Source of the DNA: JANNAV01 sp031384695
GTDB lineage: Bacteria > Pseudomonadota > Alphaproteobacteria > Rhodobacterales > Rhodobacteraceae
DNA: 13,264 nucleotides
Direction: 5' to 3'
Assembly: GCA_031384695.1 (NCBI GenBank)
Contig: JANNAV010000218.1
Coordinates: 1 to 13,264, forward strand
A program made the position numbers and the translations under genes. Under the pieces are notes generated by a model. It searched no databases. It was not told the origin of the DNA and was given only the letters and a program-made list of their open reading frames with translations. Shown in pieces: positions 1 to 8,875 of this stretch; the stretch's first letter is position 1; each line of letters starts with the position of its first letter.

Positions 1-2
1 TG

Positions 3-947
3 GCGATGGCGATGGAGGCCGATCCGACGGTGATCCTGATGGGCGAGGATATCGGCGTCTATGGCGGCGCGTTCCAGGTCACGCTGGATCTGGTCGACCG
101 GTTCGGTCCCGACCGGGTGATGGACACGCCGATTTCCGAGCTTGGCGGCGCGGGCGTGGCGGTGGGGGCGGCGCTGACCGGCCTGAAGCCGATCTTCGAG
201 TTCCAGTTCAGCGATTTTGCCATGCTGGCGATGGAGCAGATCGTCAACCAGGCCGCGAAACTGCGCTACATGCTGGGCGGCGAGGCCTCGGTGCCGGTGG
301 TGTTCCGCCTGCCGTCGGGGTCAGGCACCGGGGCGGCGGCACAGCACTCGCAATCCATCGAGGCCTGGTTCGGCCATGTGCCGGGGCTGAAGGTGCTGCA
401 ACCGTCAACCCCCGAGGATGCCAAGGGCATGCTGCTGGCGGCCCTGGCCGACCCCGACCCGGTGATGATCTTCGAGCACAAGCTGCTGTACAAGATGCGC
501 GGTCACGTCCCGGCGGGTCACTACCTGACCCCCATCGGCAAGGCCCTTGTCCGCCGCCCCGGTACCGACCTGACCATCGTGGCAGGCTCGATCATGGTGC
601 ACCGCGCGCTGGAGGCCGCCGAGGCGCAGAGCGCCGAGGGCAACAATGCCGAGGTGATCGACCTGCGTTGCATCCGCCCGATCGACCGCGACACCATTCT
701 GGCGAGCGTCCGCAAGACCGGACGGCTGATGGTGGTCTACGAAGGCGTCAAGGCCTTCGGCGTGGGCGCCGAGATCAGCGCCATGGTGGCGGAAAGCGAC
801 GCGTTCGATTACCTCGACGCGCCGATCATCCGGCTGGGGGCCGCCGATGCCCCGGTGCCCTACAACCCCGATCTGGAACGCGCCTCGGTGCCGCAGGTCG
901 ACACCATCACCGCCGCCGCCCGCCGCCTTGCCACCCGTCAGGTGTAA
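3..947 (+). CDS. acoB: 2-oxo-acid (acetoin/pyruvate) dehydrogenase E1 component, beta subunit, 5'-partial
   Basis: This is the beta subunit of the thiamine-diphosphate E1 enzyme that decarboxylates a 2-oxo acid, or cleaves acetoin, and passes the acyl group to the lipoyl arm of E2 in the cytoplasm. The reading frame is open to the window edge, and the visible protein begins close to the conserved MGEDIGVYGG segment. About 15-20 N-terminal residues are therefore probably missing, and the in-frame ATG at 6 is not a reliable start. Family landmarks are TPISE and the stretch DFAMLAMEQIVNQAAK, followed by the C-terminal transketolase-like domain with VIDLRCIRPID. The stop lies 3 bases before the next ATG, so the gene is cotranscribed with the E2 gene. 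The hydrolase-type E2 next door favours acetoin dehydrogenase (AcoB) over PdhB, but the E1 beta sequence alone does not settle the substrate. Confidence 0.9.
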   Translation, partial: AMAMEADPTVILMGEDIGVYGGAFQVTLDLVDRFGPDRVMDTPISELGGAGVAVGAALTGLKPIFEFQFSDFAMLAMEQIVNQAAKLRYMLGGEASVPVVFRLPSGSGTGAAAQHSQSIEAWFGHVPGLKVLQPSTPEDAKGMLLAALADPDPVMIFEHKLLYKMRGHVPAGHYLTPIGKALVRRPGTDLTIVAGSIMVHRALEAAEAQSAEGNNAEVIDLRCIRPIDRDTILASVRKTGRLMVVYEGVKAFGVGAEISAMVAESDAFDYLDAPIIRLGAADAPVPYNPDLERASVPQVDTITAAARRLATRQV

Positions 948-950
948 GTC

Positions 951-2312
<1,362 letters not shown>

Positions 2313-2336
2313 GCGGACTGAAACCGGGGACGATGC

Positions 2337-3302
2337 ATGCAGCCGGCGATACAAGCCATCGGAGCGCAAAGCGAAACCGACCGTTTGCGCGCGCGGGCGG
2401 TGTGGCTTTATCATGTCGAGGGCTGCACCCAGAACGATATTGCCACTCAGTTGGGGATCAACCGGGTGATGGTGGTGCGGCTTCTGGCAGATGCCCGCCG
2501 CCGCAACGAGGTGCGGGTGACAATCTCGGCCCCCCTCGCCGAACTGGTGGAACTGGAACGCAGCGTTGAAAACCGCTATGGCATCGCGCGGGTGATCATA
2601 GCGCCTTTCCTGAACCCCGACGAAGACCCGGTGAAGGTTATCGCGGCGGCGGCCGGAAACTTTATCTCCGGCCTGATGAAATCGGGGATGACGGTGGGGG
2701 TGGGCTGGGGGCGCACGCTTTACAACACCTTGCCGTTCATCTCGGGTGCCACGCTGGTGGATTTCCGGGTGGTGTCGCTGCTGGGGGGGATCGCGGCGGC
2801 GCGGCGTTTCAACCCGGCGGAATTTGCCTGGCAGTTTGCCGAACTGTTTCAGGGTGAAGGTTTTTTGATCCCGGCACCTGCCGTGGTGGACAGCCCGGAG
2901 ACCAAGCACGCGCTTTTGGAGCGCTGTGGCTTGGCCGCGATCTTTGAGATGGCGGAAAAGCTGGATGTGGCGCTGTTGTCGGTGGGCGGGATATCGACCC
3001 TGACGACCAGCTATCGCACCGGTTATATCAGCGAATCCGACCGGCGGTCTTTGATCGAGGCCGGGGCGGTGGGCGATGTGCTTTACAATTTCATCGACCA
3101 GCGGGGTGATCTGGTGAAGCATGACGTCAATGACCGGGTGATTTCGGCAAATCTGGCGCATCTGCGGCGCACGCCGGAACGGGTTCTGATCTCGGGCGGC
3201 AAGGACAAGCTGATTGCCCTGAAGGCGGCGATCAACACGCTGGCGCCGACCACCCTGATCACCGACGAGCAGACGGCGTCCGACCTTGTGCTGCGAGCCT
3301 GA
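2337..3302 (+). CDS. SorC-family sugar-binding transcriptional regulator
   Basis: The protein has 321 residues, typical for the SorC/DeoR-like family. An N-terminal helix-turn-helix lies at about 22-52 (VWLYHVEGCTQNDIATQLGI, then RVMVVRLLADARR). A C-terminal effector-binding domain from about 65 has the family signature GVGWGRTL and, further on, SVGGIS and the late segment ISGGKDKLIALKAAI. Members of this family bind a phosphorylated sugar or similar small metabolite and control a nearby catabolic operon. The ATG is preceded by cgggga at 2325-2330, a good ribosome binding site. The gene starts 24 bases after the E2 stop, so it is probably the last gene of the dehydrogenase operon and may autoregulate it. 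Gram-negative acetoin operons are better known for the sigma-54 activator AcoR, so this pairing is somewhat unusual. The ligand is unknown. Confidence 0.9.
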   Translation: MQPAIQAIGAQSETDRLRARAVWLYHVEGCTQNDIATQLGINRVMVVRLLADARRRNEVRVTISAPLAELVELERSVENRYGIARVIIAPFLNPDEDPVKVIAAAAGNFISGLMKSGMTVGVGWGRTLYNTLPFISGATLVDFRVVSLLGGIAAARRFNPAEFAWQFAELFQGEGFLIPAPAVVDSPETKHALLERCGLAAIFEMAEKLDVALLSVGGISTLTTSYRTGYISESDRRSLIEAGAVGDVLYNFIDQRGDLVKHDVNDRVISANLAHLRRTPERVLISGGKDKLIALKAAINTLAPTTLITDEQTASDLVLRA

Positions 3303-3331
3303 CCGCGTGATGATGTTCGCAGCCTGGGGGA

Positions 3332-4642
3332 TCAGGGCGTCGTTGCGGGTTGCGCCAGGGCCGCGACGGCGGCGGCAATGCCGGTTATCAGGGCACCATG
3401 CGCCGTGCCGGGATGATCATGCGAGGTGGCTTCGCCCGCAAAGAGCAGGCGGCCCGCCCAATCCGGCCCGAACAGGGCGCGGCGGCTTTGCGCCGAGGTG
3501 CCCACGGCGTTGAAGGAATAGGCGCCGCGTGCGAAGGGATCCTGCCGCCAGCGGGTGATCTGGCTGGCCACGGGATCGGGAATGGCGGTGCCGAACATTG
3601 CGCGCAGGGCCTGCATCGCCGAGGCGGTGGTGGCGCGGTCATCGAGGCCTTCGATCCGTTCGGCCATGGCGGCGGCGTTGAACCCCACCAGCACCGGCTG
3701 GCCCGTGCTGGGTGCGGCATTCAGCCAGTCGCCCCAAAGCCCCGGTTCGGGGGCGAGATAGTCGATCCAGTCCAGATCGGCGGGCCAGAACACCCGGTCG
3801 AACCGCAGCCAGCACTTGTTCAGCAGGCCCATTTCCAGCCCGTCGATGGCCTGTTGCCGCGCTTGGCCCAAGGGGCTGGCAAAGCGCGGCTGCCCCGATT
3901 TCAGCACCCCAAGCGGCAGGGTAACGATAACCCGGCCAGCCTGATGCCGCCCCCGGTTGGTGGTGACGAGGACACCGCCCTGAACGGGTGCCACCGCCTG
4001 CACCACTTCACCAAGGCGGATGTCCAGCCCGCGCGCCATGTGATCGACCAGCGGGCCGTAGCCCCGGTTGAACACCACATCGCCACCGGGAAAATCGCCG
4101 CCGTCATCAAAGTTCCATGCCGACAGGCGGCTCCAGTCGCCGGAATATTCATGCTCGATCCGGGTGTTGATCGCGAGCCGGAGGATACGCCGGTCGCGCG
4201 CGGCAAGACCGGCCCATTCCGGGGATGCCTCGACGGCCTGTTGCAGCGAAATGTCCTGCGGCAATGTGCGGGCCCGTTTGCGTGCGGCTTTGATCAGGGC
4301 CATGGCCTGTCTGACCATGGCAGGATAGCCGATGCGGCCGCCGGTTTCGTCATAGGTGACCGACTTTGCATAGGTTGTGGGGGTGCGGGCGGCGCCGATT
4401 GCGTCGGCGATGGCGGTCAGCGGATTTCCGGTTATGCCGTGCAGCCAGCTTGCCCCCATATCGAGCGGCAGGTCGGGCCAAAGGTGGCTGGTCCAGCTGC
4501 GCCCGCCGATCCGGTCACGCGCCTCGATCAGCGTGACGCCGACGCCTGCCTGCGCCAGGTGTTGCGCCGCCCCAAGACCGGCCAGTCCGGCACCGAGAAT
4601 GAGGATCGCCGGTGCTTTGACGGCCGTTATCCGTTCCGTCAT
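3332..4642 (-). CDS. Flavin monoamine/polyamine oxidase (FAD-dependent amine oxidase)
   Basis: With the ATG at 4642 the protein has 436 residues. It opens with an FAD-binding Rossmann motif GAGLAG at 17-22, the acidic end of strand two at Glu40, and IGGRSW at 45-50. DMGASWLHG (61-69) resembles the GASWIHG segment of polyamine oxidases. Lys276 in LLNKCWLRF fits the conserved flavin-N5 lysine of the MAO/PAO family. The C-terminal FAD contact is FAGEATS at 401-407. There is no signal peptide, so it is cytoplasmic. The reaction expected is oxidation of an amine to imine/aldehyde with H2O2 release. The frame is open upstream to 4849, but the extra 69 residues lack family similarity and run through the divergent promoter, so I reject that longer start. 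The gene is divergent from a polyamine-type transporter and converges on the SorC gene with a 29-base gap. Exact substrate is unknown. Confidence 0.88.
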   Translation of the reverse strand: MTERITAVKAPAILILGAGLAGLGAAQHLAQAGVGVTLIEARDRIGGRSWTSHLWPDLPLDMGASWLHGITGNPLTAIADAIGAARTPTTYAKSVTYDETGGRIGYPAMVRQAMALIKAARKRARTLPQDISLQQAVEASPEWAGLAARDRRILRLAINTRIEHEYSGDWSRLSAWNFDDGGDFPGGDVVFNRGYGPLVDHMARGLDIRLGEVVQAVAPVQGGVLVTTNRGRHQAGRVIVTLPLGVLKSGQPRFASPLGQARQQAIDGLEMGLLNKCWLRFDRVFWPADLDWIDYLAPEPGLWGDWLNAAPSTGQPVLVGFNAAAMAERIEGLDDRATTASAMQALRAMFGTAIPDPVASQITRWRQDPFARGAYSFNAVGTSAQSRRALFGPDWAGRLLFAGEATSHDHPGTAHGALITGIAAAVAALAQPATTP

Positions 4643-4704
4643 CTGACCCTGCCCCAACTTCGCCGCGCCCGCCTGACAAACTTTGACGCGGCTGAATTGA
4701 GAAC

Positions 4705-4734
4705 TTGACTCGTTTTCAAACGTCGCGCAATGAT
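4705..4734 (+). promoter_or_regulatory. Candidate sigma-70-type promoter of the amine uptake operon
   Basis: TTGACT at 4705-4710 is a near-consensus -35 box, followed after 18 bases by AATGAT at 4729-4734 (four of six matches to TATAAT). It lies about 100 bases upstream of the substrate-binding protein start, inside the divergent intergenic region. It is a pattern match only; alphaproteobacterial -10 boxes are degenerate. Confidence 0.35.
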
Positions 4735-4751
4735 TGAATGAGTATTCAGTC
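4732..4751. promoter_or_regulatory. Candidate TetR/BetI-type operator (inverted repeat)
   Basis: The arms GATTGAAT (4732-4739) and ATTCAGTC (4744-4751) are inverted repeats matching at 7 of 8 positions around the centre GAGT. It resembles the TTGAAT/ATTCAA core of BetI-like operators and overlaps the candidate -10 box, a classic repressor position. The operon it precedes encodes a BetI-like TetR protein, the most likely ligand-responsive repressor. The site may also control the divergent amine oxidase. The assignment to that protein is inference. Confidence 0.5.
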
Positions 4752-4759
4752 GATAGATG

Positions 4760-4791
4760 ATATCCGGCCACCCAACCGGGGGCCCGGATAT
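4760..4791 (+). repeat. 8-base perfect inverted repeat (leader hairpin) upstream of the transporter operon
   Basis: ATATCCGG at 4760-4767 pairs perfectly with CCGGATAT at 4784-4791 around a 16-base C/G-rich loop. It falls between the candidate transcription start (near 4741) and the ribosome binding site at 4819, so it would form in the mRNA leader. No U-run follows, so it is not a typical terminator. It could instead be a second protein-binding palindrome. Confidence 0.45.
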
Positions 4792-4831
4792 TGGCCTGAC
4801 TTGCAGCCGTAGCAACACGGGAGACGATCAG

Positions 4832-5965
4832 ATGGATGTGCTCGACCAACTTGGTGCGGTTCGTGACGGCAAGTTAAGCCGCAGGGTGTTCAACCGGTCG
4901 CTGTTCGCGGCGGGGGTGACGATAGCCGCGATGCCGGTTCTGCCACGCCGGGCCATGGCCGCGCCCGAAGATCAGGCCACCTATTTTACCTGGGGCGGCT
5001 TTGATGTACCGGAGATGTTTGTGCCCTATGTGGAAAAGCACGGCGAAATGCCGAACTTCTCGATCTATGGCAGCACCGAGGATGCGCTGACCAAGCTGCG
5101 GTCCGGCTTTGTGGCCGATGTGGCGCATCCGTGCAGTTCCGACATTCCGAACTGGGTTTCCACCGGGCTGTTTCAGCCGATCGACACCACGCGCCTGTCG
5201 AATTGGCCGGATGTGTTTCCTGAGCTTTACGACATGGCCTATAATCAGGCGAACGGGCAGGCGGACGGCATGATCTGGATGGCGCCGTTTGAATGGGGCC
5301 AAAGTTCGATCATCTACCGCACTGACCTGTTCGAACTTCAGGGCGAGGAATCGTGGGATATGATGTGGGACGCGCGCTATGCGGGGCGGCTAGGCAGCCT
5401 TGCGACCGCGAGCGATGCCTGGTGGGTGGGTGCGATCAAGGCCGGGGTGCCGTTTGCCGAGATCGGCACTGATGCTGCTTTTGACAAGATTGCCGCCGCG
5501 CTGCGCCAACAACGCCCGCTGATCCGGGTTTACACCGATGACACGACATCGACCGACAATGCGATGGCTTCGGGCGAGTTGGTGGCGGTGCTGGGTTGGA
5601 ACAGTTCGGCCCTGTCGTTGCAGACCCAAGGGGTGCCGGTGAAGTTCGCGCAACCGAAAGAGGGGGCGTTGACCTGGGTTTGCGGGCCGATGCTGCATGC
5701 GCAGGCCCCCAATCTGGACCGCGCCTATGACATCATCGATTCGCTGATCAGCGTGCCGTCGGGAGAGTTCATTCTGAAAGACTATGGCTATGGCGCGGTG
5801 AACCGCAAATCGTTCGAAAAGTTTGGCGATGCCAAGCTGGCCAGCATGGGGCTTTCGCGGGAGCCCAACAAGATTCTTGCGGCGGGGCATTTCGGGCTGC
5901 CGCAATCACTTGAATGGAACGCCCGGATCGTCAACGAGTTTGAAGTGATCAAGTCGGGTTTTTGA
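4832..5965 (+). CDS. Polyamine-type ABC transporter substrate-binding protein, Tat-like signal
   Basis: From the ATG at 4832 the protein has 377 residues. A strong ribosome binding site, GGGAG at 4819-4823, sits 8 bases ahead. An upstream in-frame ATG at 4757 would put unrelated residues before the signal peptide. The N-terminus has SRRVFNRSL (16-24), close to the twin-arginine consensus, then a hydrophobic stretch and a likely cleavage after AMA (41-43). The mature part resembles PotD-like spermidine/putrescine periplasmic binding proteins, with YFTWGGFDVPEMF and a mid-protein segment DGMIWMAPFEWG. It should capture an amine in the periplasm for the two permeases that follow, but the sequence does not reveal which amine. 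It is the first gene of the + strand operon, and the next gene starts 28 bases after its stop. Confidence 0.87.
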   Translation: MDVLDQLGAVRDGKLSRRVFNRSLFAAGVTIAAMPVLPRRAMAAPEDQATYFTWGGFDVPEMFVPYVEKHGEMPNFSIYGSTEDALTKLRSGFVADVAHPCSSDIPNWVSTGLFQPIDTTRLSNWPDVFPELYDMAYNQANGQADGMIWMAPFEWGQSSIIYRTDLFELQGEESWDMMWDARYAGRLGSLATASDAWWVGAIKAGVPFAEIGTDAAFDKIAAALRQQRPLIRVYTDDTTSTDNAMASGELVAVLGWNSSALSLQTQGVPVKFAQPKEGALTWVCGPMLHAQAPNLDRAYDIIDSLISVPSGEFILKDYGYGAVNRKSFEKFGDAKLASMGLSREPNKILAAGHFGLPQSLEWNARIVNEFEVIKSGF

Positions 5966-5993
5966 TCTGCCAGACGGGGCATCGCCCAATGAA

Positions 5994-6935
5994 GTGAGGT
6001 ATCCGTTGCATTCTGACGCGCCGTTTGTGGCTGACAGGTCTGCGGCCCGGCCCCGGACCGGGTGGATCGGCAGGCTGCTGTTCAGGCACGAGCATCTGCG
6101 CGGTTACGGGTTGTTGGCACCGGCACTGATCGTGACGGGGCTGACGGTTCTGGTGCCTTGCGCCATGCTGGTGATGCTGAGTTTCTGGACGCAGGTGGGC
6201 TATGATTATGACACCACCCTAAGCTTGCAGAACTACCAGACCGCCTATGAAAAGCCGATCTACGCCGCGCTTTTGCAACGGTCACTGTGGATTTCGGGGA
6301 TGGCCACGATTGTGACGGTGCTGCTGTGTTATCCGATGGCCTATTACGTGGCGTTTCATGTGCATCGCCACAAGATGATCTGGATCATCCTGATCACCCT
6401 GCCGTTCTGGACCAGCTATCTGTTGCGGGTTTTCGCGTGGAAGGTGATCCTTGGCTATGAAGGGGTGATCAATTCGGGGTTGATGCATCTGGGCCTGATC
6501 ACCGAGCCGCTGCGGTTTCTGCTTTACAGCACTACGGCGGTGTCGATCACATTGGCGCATTCATGGGCGGCCTTTGCCATCCTGCCGATTTACGTATCGC
6601 TGGAAAAGATCGACAAATCCTATCTGGAGGCGGCGGCCGATCTGGGCGATGGGCCGGTGCTTCGGTTTTTGCGGATCACGCTGCCACTCTCGTTGCCGGG
6701 GGTTATTGCCTCGGTGTTTTTGATGTTCATCCCAACCTTGGGCGATTATGTGACACCCGCCATGGTGGGCGGGCCGGACAGCACGATGATCGGCACGTTG
6801 ATTCAGTTGCAATTCGGGTCGGTCAACAACTGGCCGATGGGGGCGGCGCTGTCGGTGATCCTTGTCATCATCATCTGCTTGCTGGGGCTGTGTTCGTTCG
6901 GATTGACCCGCATGTTTCAGCGGTGGGCGGCATGA
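5994..6935 (+). CDS. ABC transporter permease, PotB-like
   Basis: This is an inner-membrane permease of 313 residues from a GTG start, with about six hydrophobic segments (roughly 39-64, 98-122, 128-146, 180-202, 234-254 and 282-304). The cytoplasmic EAA loop that docks on the ATPase is at about 212-231 (EAAADLGDG, then LRITLPLSLPG). It belongs to the PotB/CysTW type of binding-protein-dependent permeases and pairs with the next gene. The start is uncertain: GTG at 5994 has no clear ribosome binding site, whereas TTG at 6006 has TGAGGT (5995-6000) at good spacing and would give 309 residues. The stop overlaps the next start as ATGA, which indicates translational coupling. The substrate is inferred only from the neighbouring amine-oxidising enzymes and the PotD-like binding protein. 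Confidence 0.88.
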   Translation: MRYPLHSDAPFVADRSAARPRTGWIGRLLFRHEHLRGYGLLAPALIVTGLTVLVPCAMLVMLSFWTQVGYDYDTTLSLQNYQTAYEKPIYAALLQRSLWISGMATIVTVLLCYPMAYYVAFHVHRHKMIWIILITLPFWTSYLLRVFAWKVILGYEGVINSGLMHLGLITEPLRFLLYSTTAVSITLAHSWAAFAILPIYVSLEKIDKSYLEAAADLGDGPVLRFLRITLPLSLPGVIASVFLMFIPTLGDYVTPAMVGGPDSTMIGTLIQLQFGSVNNWPMGAALSVILVIIICLLGLCSFGLTRMFQRWAA

Positions 6936-7756
6936 AGCCTGGCACCTACATCAGCCAGCCGAACACTTCGCTGCGGCTTTATGCGGTGGTGTTCATGCTT
7001 TTCATCTATCTGCCGCTGCTGATTCTGCCGGTGTTTTCGTTCAACAGCGGGCTTTATGTGAGGTTCCCGTTGGAGGGGTTCACCTTCAACTGGTATCTGG
7101 CCCTGCTGAACCGCGAGCCGGTGTTTGCGGCGCTTGGCAACAGTATCCGGGTTGGTCTGACGGTATCGATCCTGTCCACGGTGATCGCGGTGTTCGCGGC
7201 CAAGGCGATTGCCCGCAACCGCCTGCCGGGCAGCGGGCCGATTGTGGGGGTGATCATGCTGCCGCTGGTGGTGCCGGGCATCATCTTTGGCGTGGCCCTG
7301 CTGGTTCTGATGAGCAGGCTGGGGGTGCCGCTGTCGCTTTATACCGTGACCCTTGGCCATATCGTGGTGTGTCTGCCGTTTGCGATTGCCACCCTGCTGC
7401 CGCGGTTCGAGGGGTTTGATCTGTCGATGGAGGAAGCCTCGGCCGATCTGGGAGAAAACGGCTGGATCACCTTTTGGCGGATCACCTTTCCCATCGTGGC
7501 GCCGGGGATCGTGGCCAGTCTGCTGATGTGTTTCACCATCTCGTTTGATGAATTCATCATGGCGTTTTTCCTCGGTGGCACGGATGCCACCTTGCCGATG
7601 TATATCTGGGGGCAACTGCGGTTTCCGACCCAGTTTCCTTCAATGCTGGCGCTGTCCAGCCTGATCATTCTGACCTCGTTCATCGTCATTTTCCTCAGCC
7701 TGTGGATTGGCCGCATCGGCTTGCCCAAAAGCGCGCAAAGCGGGATTTTCAAGTGA
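6932..7756 (+). CDS. ABC transporter permease, PotC-like
   Basis: This is the second inner-membrane permease, with 274 residues. It has a first membrane span at about 17-38 and further spans near 72-95, 105-128, 137-157, 191-215 and 238-260. The EAA loop lies at about 167-186 (MEEASADLGENG, then FWRITFPIVAPG). I chose the ATG at 6932 because it overlaps the PotB-like stop (ATGA) and gives a normal PotC length. The frame is open further upstream, but those residues are the shadow of the preceding permease. It should form a heterodimer with the preceding permease. Its own stop overlaps the GTG of the ATPase gene, so the transporter genes are tightly coupled. Confidence 0.9.
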   Translation: MKPGTYISQPNTSLRLYAVVFMLFIYLPLLILPVFSFNSGLYVRFPLEGFTFNWYLALLNREPVFAALGNSIRVGLTVSILSTVIAVFAAKAIARNRLPGSGPIVGVIMLPLVVPGIIFGVALLVLMSRLGVPLSLYTVTLGHIVVCLPFAIATLLPRFEGFDLSMEEASADLGENGWITFWRITFPIVAPGIVASLLMCFTISFDEFIMAFFLGGTDATLPMYIWGQLRFPTQFPSMLALSSLIILTSFIVIFLSLWIGRIGLPKSAQSGIFK

Positions 7757-8859
7757 CAGTAAATACGGAACCGATGATATCCATCCGCAATGTCGGGAAA
7801 CGCTTTGGCACGTTTCAGGCCATTTCCGATGTGTCGATCGACATTCAGCGGGGCGAGTTTTTCTCGCTGTTGGGCGCGTCGGGCTGTGGCAAGACCACGT
7901 TGCTGCGGATGATTGCGGGATTTGAAAGCACCTCGGGCGGCCAGATCATGATTGACGGCCAGCCGATGGCGGATGTGCCGCCGCACCACCGCCCGGTGAA
8001 CATGGTGTTCCAAAGCTATGCGATTTTTCCGCATCTGAGCGTACGCGACAACATTGCCTATGGGTTGCGCAAGCAAAGGCTGACCCGTTCACGGCGATAC
8101 GAGATGGTCGAGGAAATGCTTGATCTGATCAAACTGCCCGGCTACGGCACCCGGCGGGCCTATGAGTTGTCGGGCGGCCAGCGGCAGCGCGTGGCTTTGG
8201 CCCGCGCCCTGATCATGCGGCCCAAGGCGCTTTTGCTGGACGAACCCCTTGGTGCGCTGGACAAGCAGTTGCGCGAACAGATGCAGTTGGAACTGCGGGC
8301 GTTGCAGAAATCGGTGGGGGTGACCTTTGTGCTGGTGACCCATGATCAGGAAGAGGCGCTGACCCTTTCCGACAAGATCGCGGTGATGGCGGCGGGCCGG
8401 GTTTTGCAGATTGATACCCCGGCGGGCCTTTATGAAACCCCTGTCAGCCGGGCTGTGGCCGGCTTTATCGGCCATATGAATTTCTTTGCAGGCAAAGTCA
8501 GCAGGCCAACCCCGGGATCGGCGCAGATCGAGGCCGAGGGGTTGGGCCGGATCGAGGTTGATGCGCAGGGTTTGCGTCAGGCGCACGGGGCGAAGGTGGT
8601 TGTCGCCATGCGCCCGGAAAAGCTGGTGCTGGGGGCAGCGCCGCCGGAAGCTGCACGCAATGTGATGGCGGGCACGGTATTGACAACGGCATATCTGGGC
8701 GAGCGGCGGCAGCATTACGTCAAGGTGGATGGCATGGCAGAGCCTGTGGCGGTTTCTGTTCCGAACCAGCAGCGCGACGGGCAGCACGCGGTGGAGCAGG
8801 GCCAGAAGGTTTGGCTGACATGGAGCGACGACGCCTGTGTGGTGCTTGATCATGCGTGA
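7753..8859 (+). CDS. ABC transporter ATP-binding protein, PotA-like
   Basis: This is the cytoplasmic ATPase that powers the importer. From GTG 7753, which overlaps the permease stop as GTGA, it has 368 residues. Walker A GASGCGKTT is at 41-49, the Q-loop at Gln87 (VFQSYAIFPH), signature LSGGQRQRVALARAL at 139-153, Walker B LLLDEP at 160-165, D-loop GALD and switch His197 (VTHDQEEA). A C-terminal TOBE-type regulatory domain follows from about 250, including MRPEKLVL. This domain order is that of PotA/UgpC-type ATPases. The alternative ATG at 7774 would remove seven residues and lose the overlap. All nucleotide-binding motifs look intact, so the transporter should be functional. Confidence 0.92.
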   Translation: MTVNTEPMISIRNVGKRFGTFQAISDVSIDIQRGEFFSLLGASGCGKTTLLRMIAGFESTSGGQIMIDGQPMADVPPHHRPVNMVFQSYAIFPHLSVRDNIAYGLRKQRLTRSRRYEMVEEMLDLIKLPGYGTRRAYELSGGQRQRVALARALIMRPKALLLDEPLGALDKQLREQMQLELRALQKSVGVTFVLVTHDQEEALTLSDKIAVMAAGRVLQIDTPAGLYETPVSRAVAGFIGHMNFFAGKVSRPTPGSAQIEAEGLGRIEVDAQGLRQAHGAKVVVAMRPEKLVLGAAPPEAARNVMAGTVLTTAYLGERRQHYVKVDGMAEPVAVSVPNQQRDGQHAVEQGQKVWLTWSDDACVVLDHA

Positions 8860-8875
8860 CAAAGCCGGAAAAGAT

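Noticed and set aside
3350..4708. 452-residue + strand frame opposite the amine oxidase
   Set aside because: It is antisense to a gene with intact FAD motifs, and no motif or ribosome binding site supports it.
4643..4849. 69-residue extension of the amine oxidase
   Set aside because: It has no similarity to the family, crosses the divergent promoter region, and would overlap the start of the transporter operon.
6563..6931. N-terminal extension of the PotC-like permease
   Set aside because: These residues are an out-of-frame reading of the preceding permease gene. The ATGA-overlapping ATG at 6932 gives a normal length.
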